Source of the DNA: Sphingomonadales bacterium UBA658
Lineage (GTDB): Bacteria; Pseudomonadota; Alphaproteobacteria; Sphingomonadales; Sphingomonadaceae
Direction of reading: 5' to 3'
Assembly: GCA_002299195.1 (NCBI GenBank)
Contig: DBOA01000140.1
Location: 1-14,557, forward strand
Length of the DNA: 14,557 nucleotides
Shown: piece by piece, positions 7,282 to 14,260 of the stretch
Layout of the letters: each line of letters opens with the position of its first letter
Numbering within the stretch: the first letter of the stretch is position 1
Program-made: the position numbers and the translations under genes
Notes under the pieces: model-generated
Told to the model about the DNA's origin: nothing
The model's input: the letters and a program-made list of their open reading frames with translations, nothing else
Databases searched by the model: none

Positions 7282-10200
7282 TTAGAACTCAAATCGAGCA
7301 AGGAAAGTGAAGCGTCGATCGTTCCGGAACGCCGAGCGCGTTGCGCGGGTGCCGTCAAAATCGATCACTTGTGATGTCTGTGTGACTTCATCAAGCAAGT
7401 TCACGCCCTGAATGCCGAGTTTCAATTGCTTGGTCACAGAAACAAAGATGGATCCGTCAAGCTGGCCTGTTGCTTCGCCATAAATGGGCGAGAACGGGAA
7501 GATGACGTCGCGTGGTGTCTGCACAAATTCAGACCGCCAGTTATACGCCAAGCGGAATGACAACGGACCCTTTTCGTAGAATCCGACGGCATTGACCGTG
7601 TGCTTCGAGACGCCAGCCAATGGCAGGCCGCCCGAAAGCGGGCTCTGTTCTGAACCGAGCGAAGCGTTGTTGAAATCGCCAGCATCAACATAGGTATATG
7701 TCAGACCGGCGCCCAAACCGCTTAATAGGCCAGGCAGGAAATCGTAAGTTTGCTGATAAGCAACTTCAACACCCTTCAATGTTCCGCCGTCGCTATTCAC
7801 CGGAGCGTTGAACAGAATATCGGTGTTGACGCCCTTCGGCGTGACAAATGGACGCACTATGGCGCCGCTATTCACGATATTGCTGATATCCTTTACAAAG
7901 CCGGATACCGTCAACGAGCCGATGTCTGCCCAATACCATTCGACAGAAAGGTCATAGTTCACGGATTCAACAGGGCGCAGGAAGCGGTTACCCGTGTTGA
8001 TGGCAAGCAACGGACCCGTGGCCAAAAGCCCACCGGCACGCAGATTGTTGGTGTTGTCATATGCACCGCCACCCGATGTGAATGCCGACAGATCTGGCCG
8101 GGAAATACCCTTTGAGATTGCACCACGCACCAAGACGCCATTGCCAAAATCAAGCTTTGCGTTGAAGTTGGGGAGCCAGTTTGTGTAGCGAATGTTGAGC
8201 GGGTCGGAAATGACCTCACCTGTAAACAACGAAGCATATGTCGCTTGGCGCGCGGCTGACAAGCCGCAATAGCCAGGCACCGGCGTGATATTATTGGCGA
8301 GAATAAAGGCACATGAGCCCTGCACTTCCGCCAGTTGGACGATGCCATCACGATTGCCGTTAGCGTCGAAATATTCAGGCGTCGGTAGGCTGAACGACCC
8401 GCCGCTTCTCACCTTGGTGCTGACATAACGCAAGCCGATATTGCCGCTGAGTTTTGTGCCGCCAAGATCCGCGCCAAAATCGACACGTGCATAGGCAGCG
8501 CCGGTGCTTTCTTCGACGTCGGAAATTTCACCAGCGGTCCATGGACCACCCGCTAGGGCACCCGAACGTGCTGAAATCGGGAACCATGCGTTAGGCGTCA
8601 GGGTGGAACCGGTAATCGCATTCGCCTGCGTCCGGATAGCGCCGCTCAGATAATCCGCGACCATATTGTCGCCGCCGAAGAAGAAGGCAGAGCCATCCCC
8701 AAGCGGAACAGGCGCATTACCGCGCTGGAAGCTGTCACCAAATGGATTACGCAGATTGGCCGAGTTCGGGAAGTCGCGAACATATGCACCGCCACAGCCG
8801 AATGCCTGGAAGTCGCCGCAGTTCCAGTTACCGCCACGTCCTGTCCATGGCGCGCCCAAATTGCCCCAGTTGGAGAAATTCGCGCTGCGCGTTACGCGGT
8901 TACGGTCACCCCAACGTGCGCCGAAACGCGCTTTTTTGAAAAAGCCGTCATCGCTAACGTCATATTCGGCGTCGGCGCGCATGCTGGTCAATTCACCTTC
9001 ATTCTTCACCTGATTGTCGATGAGGAACCAGTAAAAGGTCTTGCTCGGATCGTTGAAATAGCTCGACGGCGATGTAGCGAGGCCAGGCTGCAAGAACTCG
9101 ACGAGCGGCGTGCTGCCACGGTTGTCGATACGCAAATCGGAATAGGTCTGCATTGCAGAGATGAAGCCATCTTCCGTGCGGTCCGATTTAATGTGCTGGA
9201 CTTCAAAGTTGAAGCGAAGTCGATCAGTCGGGCTCAGCTTGATATGCGCCGAAAAATCCTCTGTCTTTGCTGTGTCTTCGCGTTGGAAGCGCAGCAATTC
9301 AGTTGGAATACCACGGCCACCGGTAAATGGCTGGAGCTGGGTTAATGTGCCTGCGACGAATTGATTATCGTCATAGATCGCGGTTGTGCCCGGCGCGAGT
9401 ACAGGAAACAGAGCGTCGTCATTTACCAACGCCAAGACGGCGAATTCGTTCAACGTCGCATTGGTCGCTGCGCGCAGATATTCCACGGTGACCTCAGCAC
9501 GGCCATCATTGCTTTCCCACTGACCAACCGCCGAAAATGAATTGCGGTCACGGTTCAGGTCGGTTGTGCGAACGCCGGCACCTTTCGGGACAAAAACGGA
9601 ATTTGCAGGCGGAAAGTTGGACGCGTTCAAAGGCGTTCCGCCGCCGAAACCGCCTGATCCGACGGGGCGTACACGGATACATGGGCCAGTCAGTGAACGG
9701 TCGCGATAGCAAGGATCGGTAATTTGCGATGCGTCGGTGCGGGTTGCCAGTTCCGATTGGCTGTACGCGAGTTGCAGGCCAAAGGTACCAATGCCTGTTT
9801 CAAATGTATTGGAACCCAGAATGGAAAAGCCTGGCGACCATTTCTTCGCCATGTCCCCATAATTGCCTTCAATCGCGCCAGCGACATGAAAACCGGGTTT
9901 GTCGAGCGGCTTGCGCGTCACAAGGTTGACGGAGCCAGAGATATTGCCTTCCAACATGTCCGAGGTCGAGTTTTTGAAAACCTCGACACGGCCCAACAGT
10001 TCAGGCGAAACGTCATTGAACGACAATTCCCGGCCACCATTGGCCGAGAAGATTTCGCGGCCGTTCAGGTTCGACAGGACATATGGCAATCCGCGAATAA
10101 CGACGCCTGAACCTTCAACCGAAAAGCGGTCGGGGTCATTGCGCTGTTCAAAACGCGAGATGTTAACGCCAGGGACGCGTTGCAATGCTTCTGCAACGGA

Positions 10201-10470
10201 ACGATCGGGCAGCGCGCCAATATCTTCGGACGTAATCACATCAACAAATGTGTCGGCTTCACGCTTTATGCTCTGCGAGTCTGCGAGAGATTTTTTATAG
10301 CCACTCACGATGATCGCAGCTTCAGCCTCAGCGCTTTCCGCAGCTTCAGCGGGCTGATCAGACGTTTGTGCGAAAACCGGCTGCGCTGCACATAGTGCAA
10401 TACTGGATGCCGTCGTCAAAACAGCAAGGCGCTGCGATCGCGATGCTCCGAATAAAGATTTGCGTGCCAA
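7282..10470 (-). CDS. TonB-dependent outer-membrane receptor, probable beta-glucan oligosaccharide importer
   Basis: A 1062-aa outer-membrane receptor that should bind and import glucan oligosaccharides using TonB energy. It begins with a TTG codon at 10470, supported by GGGAGGG just upstream and by the signal peptide that follows directly (residues 1-34, ending PVFA). A TonB-box-like stretch AIIVSGYKK lies at about 52-60. The plug domain runs from about 65 to 180 and contains ALPDRSVAEALQRVPGV (86-102), typical of sugar-type receptors in sphingomonads, Caulobacter and Xanthomonas. The rest is the 22-strand barrel, ending in the usual terminal Phe (ARFEF). No N-terminal signalling domain for an anti-sigma factor is present, which fits control by the LacI protein instead. 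It is transcribed divergently from the halogenase and upstream of GH16. The family is certain; the substrate is inferred from GH16 and GH3. Confidence 0.95.
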   Translation of the reverse strand: MARKSLFGASRSQRLAVLTTASSIALCAAQPVFAQTSDQPAEAAESAEAEAAIIVSGYKKSLADSQSIKREADTFVDVITSEDIGALPDRSVAEALQRVPGVNISRFEQRNDPDRFSVEGSGVVIRGLPYVLSNLNGREIFSANGGRELSFNDVSPELLGRVEVFKNSTSDMLEGNISGSVNLVTRKPLDKPGFHVAGAIEGNYGDMAKKWSPGFSILGSNTFETGIGTFGLQLAYSQSELATRTDASQITDPCYRDRSLTGPCIRVRPVGSGGFGGGTPLNASNFPPANSVFVPKGAGVRTTDLNRDRNSFSAVGQWESNDGRAEVTVEYLRAATNATLNEFAVLALVNDDALFPVLAPGTTAIYDDNQFVAGTLTQLQPFTGGRGIPTELLRFQREDTAKTEDFSAHIKLSPTDRLRFNFEVQHIKSDRTEDGFISAMQTYSDLRIDNRGSTPLVEFLQPGLATSPSSYFNDPSKTFYWFLIDNQVKNEGELTSMRADAEYDVSDDGFFKKARFGARWGDRNRVTRSANFSNWGNLGAPWTGRGGNWNCGDFQAFGCGGAYVRDFPNSANLRNPFGDSFQRGNAPVPLGDGSAFFFGGDNMVADYLSGAIRTQANAITGSTLTPNAWFPISARSGALAGGPWTAGEISDVEESTGAAYARVDFGADLGGTKLSGNIGLRYVSTKVRSGGSFSLPTPEYFDANGNRDGIVQLAEVQGSCAFILANNITPVPGYCGLSAARQATYASLFTGEVISDPLNIRYTNWLPNFNAKLDFGNGVLVRGAISKGISRPDLSAFTSGGGAYDNTNNLRAGGLLATGPLLAINTGNRFLRPVESVNYDLSVEWYWADIGSLTVSGFVKDISNIVNSGAIVRPFVTPKGVNTDILFNAPVNSDGGTLKGVEVAYQQTYDFLPGLLSGLGAGLTYTYVDAGDFNNASLGSEQSPLSGGLPLAGVSKHTVNAVGFYEKGPLSFRLAYNWRSEFVQTPRDVIFPFSPIYGEATGQLDGSIFVSVTKQLKLGIQGVNLLDEVTQTSQVIDFDGTRATRSAFRNDRRFTFLARFEF

Positions 10471-10474
10471 ATGA

Positions 10475-10481
10475 CCCTCCC
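10475..10481 (-). promoter_or_regulatory. Strong ribosome binding site before the TTG start of the receptor gene
   Basis: GGGAGGG on the minus strand, with the core GGGAGG 5 nt before TTG (10470-10468). No ATG lies at a usable distance in this frame, and the signal peptide starts directly at the TTG codon, so this site decides the start. Confidence 0.8.
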
Positions 10482-10522
10482 TGATGTCGATTCGGAGGAT
10501 GAGAATTCCCCCATTACCTTAA

Positions 10523-10551
10523 CACATATCCACAATTGAGAGCGTTCACAA
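10523..10551 (-). promoter_or_regulatory. Possible promoter of the receptor gene, -35 inside an operator
   Basis: On the minus strand TTGTGA (10551-10546) and TATGTG (10528-10523) are 17 nt apart, matching the -35 and -10 consensus at 4 of 6 positions each. The predicted transcript start near 10516 would leave a leader of about 45 nt before the TTG codon. The -35 overlaps the operator at 10537-10550, so repressor binding would exclude RNA polymerase. This is read by eye only. Confidence 0.4.
10537..10550. promoter_or_regulatory. LacI-family operator 1 in the receptor/halogenase divergent region
   Basis: TGAGAGCGTTCACA fits TGnnAnCGnTnnCA and shares CGTTCACA with the sites at 187-200 and 10560-10573. 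It overlaps the possible -35 of the receptor promoter. Its centre is 23 bp from that of operator 2, about two helical turns, so two dimers could bind on the same DNA face. Confidence 0.65.
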
Positions 10552-10559
10552 GAGGTAAA

Positions 10560-10573
10560 AATGAACGTTCACA
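10560..10573. promoter_or_regulatory. LacI-family operator 2 in the receptor/halogenase divergent region
   Basis: AATGAACGTTCACA contains the perfect 10-bp palindrome TGAACGTTCA with central CG, and shares CGTTCACA with the two other sites. The outer left TG of the pattern is lost. It overlaps the possible -35 of the halogenase promoter, which suggests that the halogenase is controlled together with the glucan genes. Confidence 0.6.
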
Positions 10574-10595
10574 ATTTGCAGTTCTGGTCTATATC
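10568..10595 (+). promoter_or_regulatory. Possible promoter of the halogenase gene, -35 inside an operator
   Basis: TTCACA (10568-10573) and TATATC (10590-10595) are separated by 16 nt. The predicted transcript start near 10602 leaves a leader of about 24 nt with a good ribosome binding site. The -35 overlaps operator 2. The -10 match is moderate, so the call is tentative. Confidence 0.35.
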
Positions 10596-10625
10596 ACTAT
10601 GCAAGACGTTTAAGGGAGAGGTCGG

Positions 10626-12131
10626 ATGGCAATCGAGCATATCATCATTGTGGGCGGCGGAACCGCGGGCTGGATGGCGGCTGCTGCGCTGTCCCGTATT
10701 CGCGCGGGTCGTCCCGTGGCGATTACGCTGATCGAATCGGAAGAGATCGGAACCGTCGGTGTTGGCGAGGCGACGATACCTCCGTTTCTGGACTTTAACC
10801 GTCTGCTCGAAATTGACGAGCGCGACATGCTCTCCATGGTCCAAGGCAGTTTCAAGCTGGGCATTCAGTTCGTCAACTGGGGCAAGATTGGCGACAGCTA
10901 TATCCACCCCTTTGGCAATTATGGTTATCAGGTCGATGGCATTTCATTTCACCATGTGTGGCACAAATATCAGCAAGCCGGCGACAAGCGCCCCATTCAG
11001 GTTTTCAACGTCGAAACAATGGCCGCGCATTTCGGGCGCTTTGCGCGAACGGAAGATTATCAACGCGACGATTTGCCGCCCGTTAACTACGCTTATCATA
11101 TCGACGCTGGACGCTATGCCCGATATTTGCGCAATTATGCAGAAACGCGGGGCGTTGTCCGCCGTGAAGGCAAGATTTCTGATGTCACATTAGACAATGA
11201 AAGCGGTTTTGTATCGTCGGTGACCATGGAAAATGGCGACGTGTTGAAGGGCGATCTGTTTATTGATTGCTCTGGCTTCCGCGGCCTTTTGATCGAACAG
11301 GCGCTGAAAACGGGTTATGACGATTGGTCCAATTATCTGCCCTGCAACCGTGCGGTAGCACTGCCATGCTTGCGTGAAGATGGCAGCGGTCCATTGCCCT
11401 ACACCCGCGCAACCGCCCATTCGGCGGGATGGCAATGGCAGGTTCCCTTGCAGCACCGCAACGGCAACGGCCATGTCTATTGCAATGAATATATGTCTGA
11501 TGACGAGGCACATAGCATCCTGGTCAACAACATCGCTGGAAAACCCGGCGCTGAACCAAATTTCCTGCGTTTTGTAACGGGTCGGCGTAAAAAGTTTTGG
11601 AACAAGAATGTTGTCGCGCTTGGCCTGGCATCGGGCTTTATGGAGCCGCTTGAGTCCACCTCGCTGCACCTTGTGAACACAGGGATTAATAAGTTGATTG
11701 CGTTGCTGTCTCTCGATGGCGTGACGCAAGCACAAGAAGACGCGTTCAATCGCCTGACCGGCAAGGAATATGCGCGCATTCGCGATTTCCTTATCCTTCA
11801 TTATAACAGCACAACGCGTGACGACAGTCCGTTCTGGAACTATTGCCGCAACATGCCCGTGCCCGACAGCCTTACCGAGAAGGTCGAGCTGTTCCGCCAA
11901 AACGGCCAAATATTCCGCGAAGATGACGAGCTATTTACCGAAACCAGCTGGGCCGCGGTCATGATGGGGCAGGGTATCAAGATGGGCGGACACAACGCCA
12001 TGGCAGACGCGGTGAGTGAACCAAATACGCGGCGCGAAATTGACGAAATGGAAAAATCGATCCAGTTTGTGGTCCAGCACATGCCGTCACATGGTGAATA
12101 TCTGAACCGATATTGCCCCGCCCCTGCTTGA
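10626..12131 (+). CDS. Flavin-dependent halogenase (tryptophan halogenase family)
   Basis: A 501-aa FADH2-dependent halogenase. GGGAGAG lies 5 nt before the ATG. The FAD-binding motif GGGTAGWMAA is at 10-19. The catalytic Lys is probably Lys77 in SFKLGIQFVNW, matching Lys79 of PrnA. The family-defining WxWxIP motif appears as WQWQVP (269-274). The Glu-Ser pair equivalent to PrnA Glu346-Ser347 is Glu343-Ser344 in FMEPLESTS. All parts of the active site seem intact, so this is unlikely to be a relic. A reduced-flavin supply from a separate flavin reductase is expected and is not encoded here. The protein has no signal peptide and should be cytoplasmic. It stands divergent to a glycan receptor rather than in an antibiotic cluster, an association seen in sphingomonads, Caulobacter relatives and Xanthomonas; the Brevundimonas enzyme BrvH brominates indole in vitro. 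The natural substrate is unknown. Confidence 0.93.
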   Translation: MAIEHIIIVGGGTAGWMAAAALSRIRAGRPVAITLIESEEIGTVGVGEATIPPFLDFNRLLEIDERDMLSMVQGSFKLGIQFVNWGKIGDSYIHPFGNYGYQVDGISFHHVWHKYQQAGDKRPIQVFNVETMAAHFGRFARTEDYQRDDLPPVNYAYHIDAGRYARYLRNYAETRGVVRREGKISDVTLDNESGFVSSVTMENGDVLKGDLFIDCSGFRGLLIEQALKTGYDDWSNYLPCNRAVALPCLREDGSGPLPYTRATAHSAGWQWQVPLQHRNGNGHVYCNEYMSDDEAHSILVNNIAGKPGAEPNFLRFVTGRRKKFWNKNVVALGLASGFMEPLESTSLHLVNTGINKLIALLSLDGVTQAQEDAFNRLTGKEYARIRDFLILHYNSTTRDDSPFWNYCRNMPVPDSLTEKVELFRQNGQIFREDDELFTETSWAAVMMGQGIKMGGHNAMADAVSEPNTRREIDEMEKSIQFVVQHMPSHGEYLNRYCPAPA

Positions 12132-12161
12132 AAAAGGCAATTTCCCTATTCAAACCGGTGT

Positions 12162-13538
12162 TCAATCGGCCAGAGCCGCATCCTTTTTTTCCAGTGCCCC
12201 TAGCTCGCCTGATTCACGCGCTTTTCGGCCGTACACCAACTCGAACAGCGGGCTTGCCATCATCGTGGTGACAATCGCCATAAGCACCAGCATCGAGAAT
12301 AATGTTGGTCCGATTATGCCTTTTTGCAGGCCGATATTGATGATGATGAGTTCCATTAAACCACGCGAGTTCATCAACGCGCCGATACCCAATGCGGTGC
12401 GATTGTCTTCGCCAGCAACCCGCGCGGCGACATAGCACGCACCAAATTTGGCGACGATTGATCCCGCCAGAATAACCAGTGCGATCAGCAGCAATGGAAT
12501 CGTGTTGACCATATCCATGCGCGTGTTGAGCCCAGAATAGGTGAAGAACATCGGCAGCAATAGAACGACGGCAAGCGGCTCAACCTTCTTTTTTAGCTCT
12601 TCAACAAATAGTCCGCGGGGCATAACAACCCCCAAAATGAAGCCGCCGAAAATTGCATGGATGCCAACTGCGTCCATGATGAACGCGGACAGACAGAATG
12701 CAGCGATGGTTATGCCAAGCACAGTCATGCTCATTTCGCCCTCGCGCTCGACCATCCGGCCAAGCGGCGCGAAAATTTTGCGGCCAAACAGGATGATGAA
12801 CGTGGCGTAAAGCAGCCCGCCACCTATTGCGAGAACGGCAACACCGGGGCCTGCGCCAAAGGTTGCCAGCACCACCGCCAGCACGCACCAAGATACAGCG
12901 TCGTCAAAGGCGCCGGCGGCAAGTGACAATGTGCCGAGAGACGTTTTCGCGAGCCCTCGTTCGTTAATGATGCGCGCTAACATCGGAAACGCGGTCAGCG
13001 CGATGCAGGCGCCCATGAACAAAGTCGCGCTTGATTGCGAAATTCCGGGTGTAAATAGACCCGGAACAGTCAGCAGCCATGGGGTTATCCATACTGCAAT
13101 CAAAAACGGCACCACGATGCCAGCTAACGATACGCTTATCGCGCTCTTTGCTTTGGATTTGAAATGGTCCAGTTGCAACGTCGTGCCGACCAAAAACATG
13201 TACAAACCGACGCCAAGTTGTGCCCCCGAATATAGCACGTTTTTAGTCGGTCCGGGGAAAACCGCGGCCTGTGCATCCGCGAAAAAATAGCCAAATAATG
13301 ATGGGCCGAGGATCACGCCCGCGATCATTTCGCCAACAACCTGGGGTTGACCAAGATATTTTTGGCCCAGTTTGCCGACAATCCGGCAGGTTAATATGAT
13401 GATAGCTAACTGCAAAAAGAAGTGGACGCTAAAATCCGTCGGCGTGAAGCTACTTGCAGTCGCGGCCTGGGCAGGACCGTTGGGATCCAGCACTTTGGAG
13501 AGCGTTTCTATTGCGCTTTCTAGCATTTCAGAAAACAT
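12162..13538 (-). CDS. CPA2-family monovalent cation:proton antiporter
   Basis: Inner-membrane Na+ or K+/H+ exchanger of 458 aa. The conserved early segment GQPQVVGEMIAGVILGPS spans 63-80. LTAFPMLARI (181-190) and the ion-binding Asp pair in GAFDDAVSWCVLA (Asp212-Asp213) are typical of the CPA2 group, and many membrane helices follow. There is no C-terminal TrkA/RCK domain, unlike KefB and KefC, so it is the short NapA-like form. The ATG at 13538 has GGGGAGGG directly upstream, which is rather close, but the next in-frame ATG at 13526 is too far from it. It converges with the halogenase, 30 nt apart, and is not evidently part of the glucan pathway, apart from a LacI-like site in its leader. 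Which cation it moves cannot be told. Confidence 0.9.
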   Translation of the reverse strand: MFSEMLESAIETLSKVLDPNGPAQAATASSFTPTDFSVHFFLQLAIIILTCRIVGKLGQKYLGQPQVVGEMIAGVILGPSLFGYFFADAQAAVFPGPTKNVLYSGAQLGVGLYMFLVGTTLQLDHFKSKAKSAISVSLAGIVVPFLIAVWITPWLLTVPGLFTPGISQSSATLFMGACIALTAFPMLARIINERGLAKTSLGTLSLAAGAFDDAVSWCVLAVVLATFGAGPGVAVLAIGGGLLYATFIILFGRKIFAPLGRMVEREGEMSMTVLGITIAAFCLSAFIMDAVGIHAIFGGFILGVVMPRGLFVEELKKKVEPLAVVLLLPMFFTYSGLNTRMDMVNTIPLLLIALVILAGSIVAKFGACYVAARVAGEDNRTALGIGALMNSRGLMELIIINIGLQKGIIGPTLFSMLVLMAIVTTMMASPLFELVYGRKARESGELGALEKKDAALAD

Positions 13539-13558
13539 ACCCTCCCCTTTCTATGGAT

Positions 13559-13572
13559 ATGAAGCGCTTACA
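13559..13572. promoter_or_regulatory. LacI-like operator in the antiporter leader
   Basis: ATGAAGCGCTTACA holds the perfect 8-bp palindrome AAGCGCTT with central CG. Its right half keeps the CA ending of the LacI pattern, but the left TG is shifted by one base. It lies 21-34 nt upstream of the antiporter ATG, just after the predicted transcript start, a classical repressor position. It differs from the three glucan sites in the core (AAGCGCTT against AACGTT), so another LacI-family protein may use it. Confidence 0.4.
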
Positions 13573-13582
13573 GGTGGCTGCA

Positions 13583-13588
13583 ATTATA
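13583..13588 (-). promoter_or_regulatory. -10 element of the antiporter promoter
   Basis: A perfect TATAAT on the minus strand, 45 nt upstream of the antiporter ATG. The expected -35 position (TTTCCG with a 16-nt spacer) is weak. Transcription would start near 13576, directly before the palindrome at 13559-13572. Confidence 0.45.
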
Positions 13589-13692
13589 TTGACCATTTGT
13601 GGACCGGAAACGTCGCTATAGGGCAACCCATGACACGATTGCGGTAGCAGCGCATAGAGCATAATTTTGCTATTTGGGCAGAAAAGTAATCA

Positions 13693-13722
13693 GGCCGCTT
13701 CTAATTTAGAAGTAAAACGGCC
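13693..13722. repeat. Compound inverted repeat
   Basis: CTTCTAATTTAGAAG (13698-13712) is a palindrome of two 7-bp arms around one base. It is enclosed by a further pair, GGCCG (13693-13697) and CGGCC (13718-13722), with five unpaired bases on one side. No T-run follows, so it does not look like a terminator. It could be a binding or recombination site at the edge of the element that carries the DUF2924 gene; its role is unknown. Confidence 0.5.
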
Positions 13723-14202
13723 GCATTCCGCGCACGCTAAAGCGCCCGCCCTTTCCGGGGTCACTTCTGCCGTCAGATCTGTCCCAGGTGCTAACAGTTA
13801 CCCAATTTTGGTCGTCAGTTGCTTGCGCAAAACTCATCCTGCCTCGACCAAAGATTCAACTGATAGGCCTTCGAACGCCTGCATTAATCATTTAGCGGAT
13901 TTCGAGGGTGCCAACCAGCTCAGGAATTGTATGTCCCCTTTTGGTGCCATCCCATGCTAATCTGAATGACGTATATTGGGCGCAAAGCTGCCATTGGCAC
14001 GAGCGGCCTAATTTAGCCGGGGGGTTAACGACGGGCACTGCATACACCTAACCTTCACAGTCTCGGGCATCCACTTTTAATGTAAACTCGACTGGACTGC
14101 GTTCTAAATACGAGCAACAACACATTGCGCTTCGGCACTAATCGACGCGGCTTGCCCTGCCGGCTCTAACCGGGGGGCTGTGGGTGGTGACAGAAGGCAT
14201 TG

Positions 14203-14260
14203 GGCCTGCTGCGATCGGAGACCACCTATGTTAAAATCATCAAGCCGCAAGAAGCAGGCC
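14203..14260 (+). promoter_or_regulatory. Inverted repeat enclosing the ribosome binding site and start of the DUF2924 gene
   Basis: GGCCTGCT (14203-14210) and AGCAGGCC (14253-14260) are exact inverted copies 42 nt apart. In the transcript the loop between them would contain GGAG (14217-14220) and the ATG at 14228. It might modulate translation. The long loop makes chance a fair alternative. Confidence 0.25.

Larger units (their letters stand above)
13539..14227. other. Gene-poor stretch between the antiporter and the DUF2924 gene
   Basis: The first 50 bases are the antiporter leader and promoter. From there to 14227 all frames are broken by frequent stops. The longest frame, 13667-13960 on the plus strand, starts with TTG, lacks a ribosome binding site and has composition unlike the real genes, so I do not call it. 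I looked for tRNA-like arms because a mobile element may border here; TTCGAAC near 13869-13875 looks like a T-loop, but no full cloverleaf is present. Inverted repeats at 13693-13722 and two CCGGGGGG copies (near 14018 and 14171) are the only marked structures. Confidence 0.6.

Noticed and set aside
11190..11909. 239-aa minus-strand frame
   Set aside because: It is antisense to the halogenase core, including its WQWQVP and EPLEST motifs.
12132..12161. Possible terminator between the halogenase and antiporter genes
   Set aside because: Only a 3-bp CCG/CGG stem is present and the T-run at 12182 lies in the antiporter coding region, so no terminator can be supported.
13860..13885. T-loop-like TTCGAAC suggesting a tRNA or attachment site
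   Set aside because: No acceptor stem, anticodon arm or complete cloverleaf could be placed around it on either strand.
13667..13960. 97-aa plus-strand frame with a TTG start in the gene-poor stretch
   Set aside because: It has no ribosome binding site and no recognisable family, and it runs through the compound inverted repeat. It may be a relic, but coding cannot be supported.
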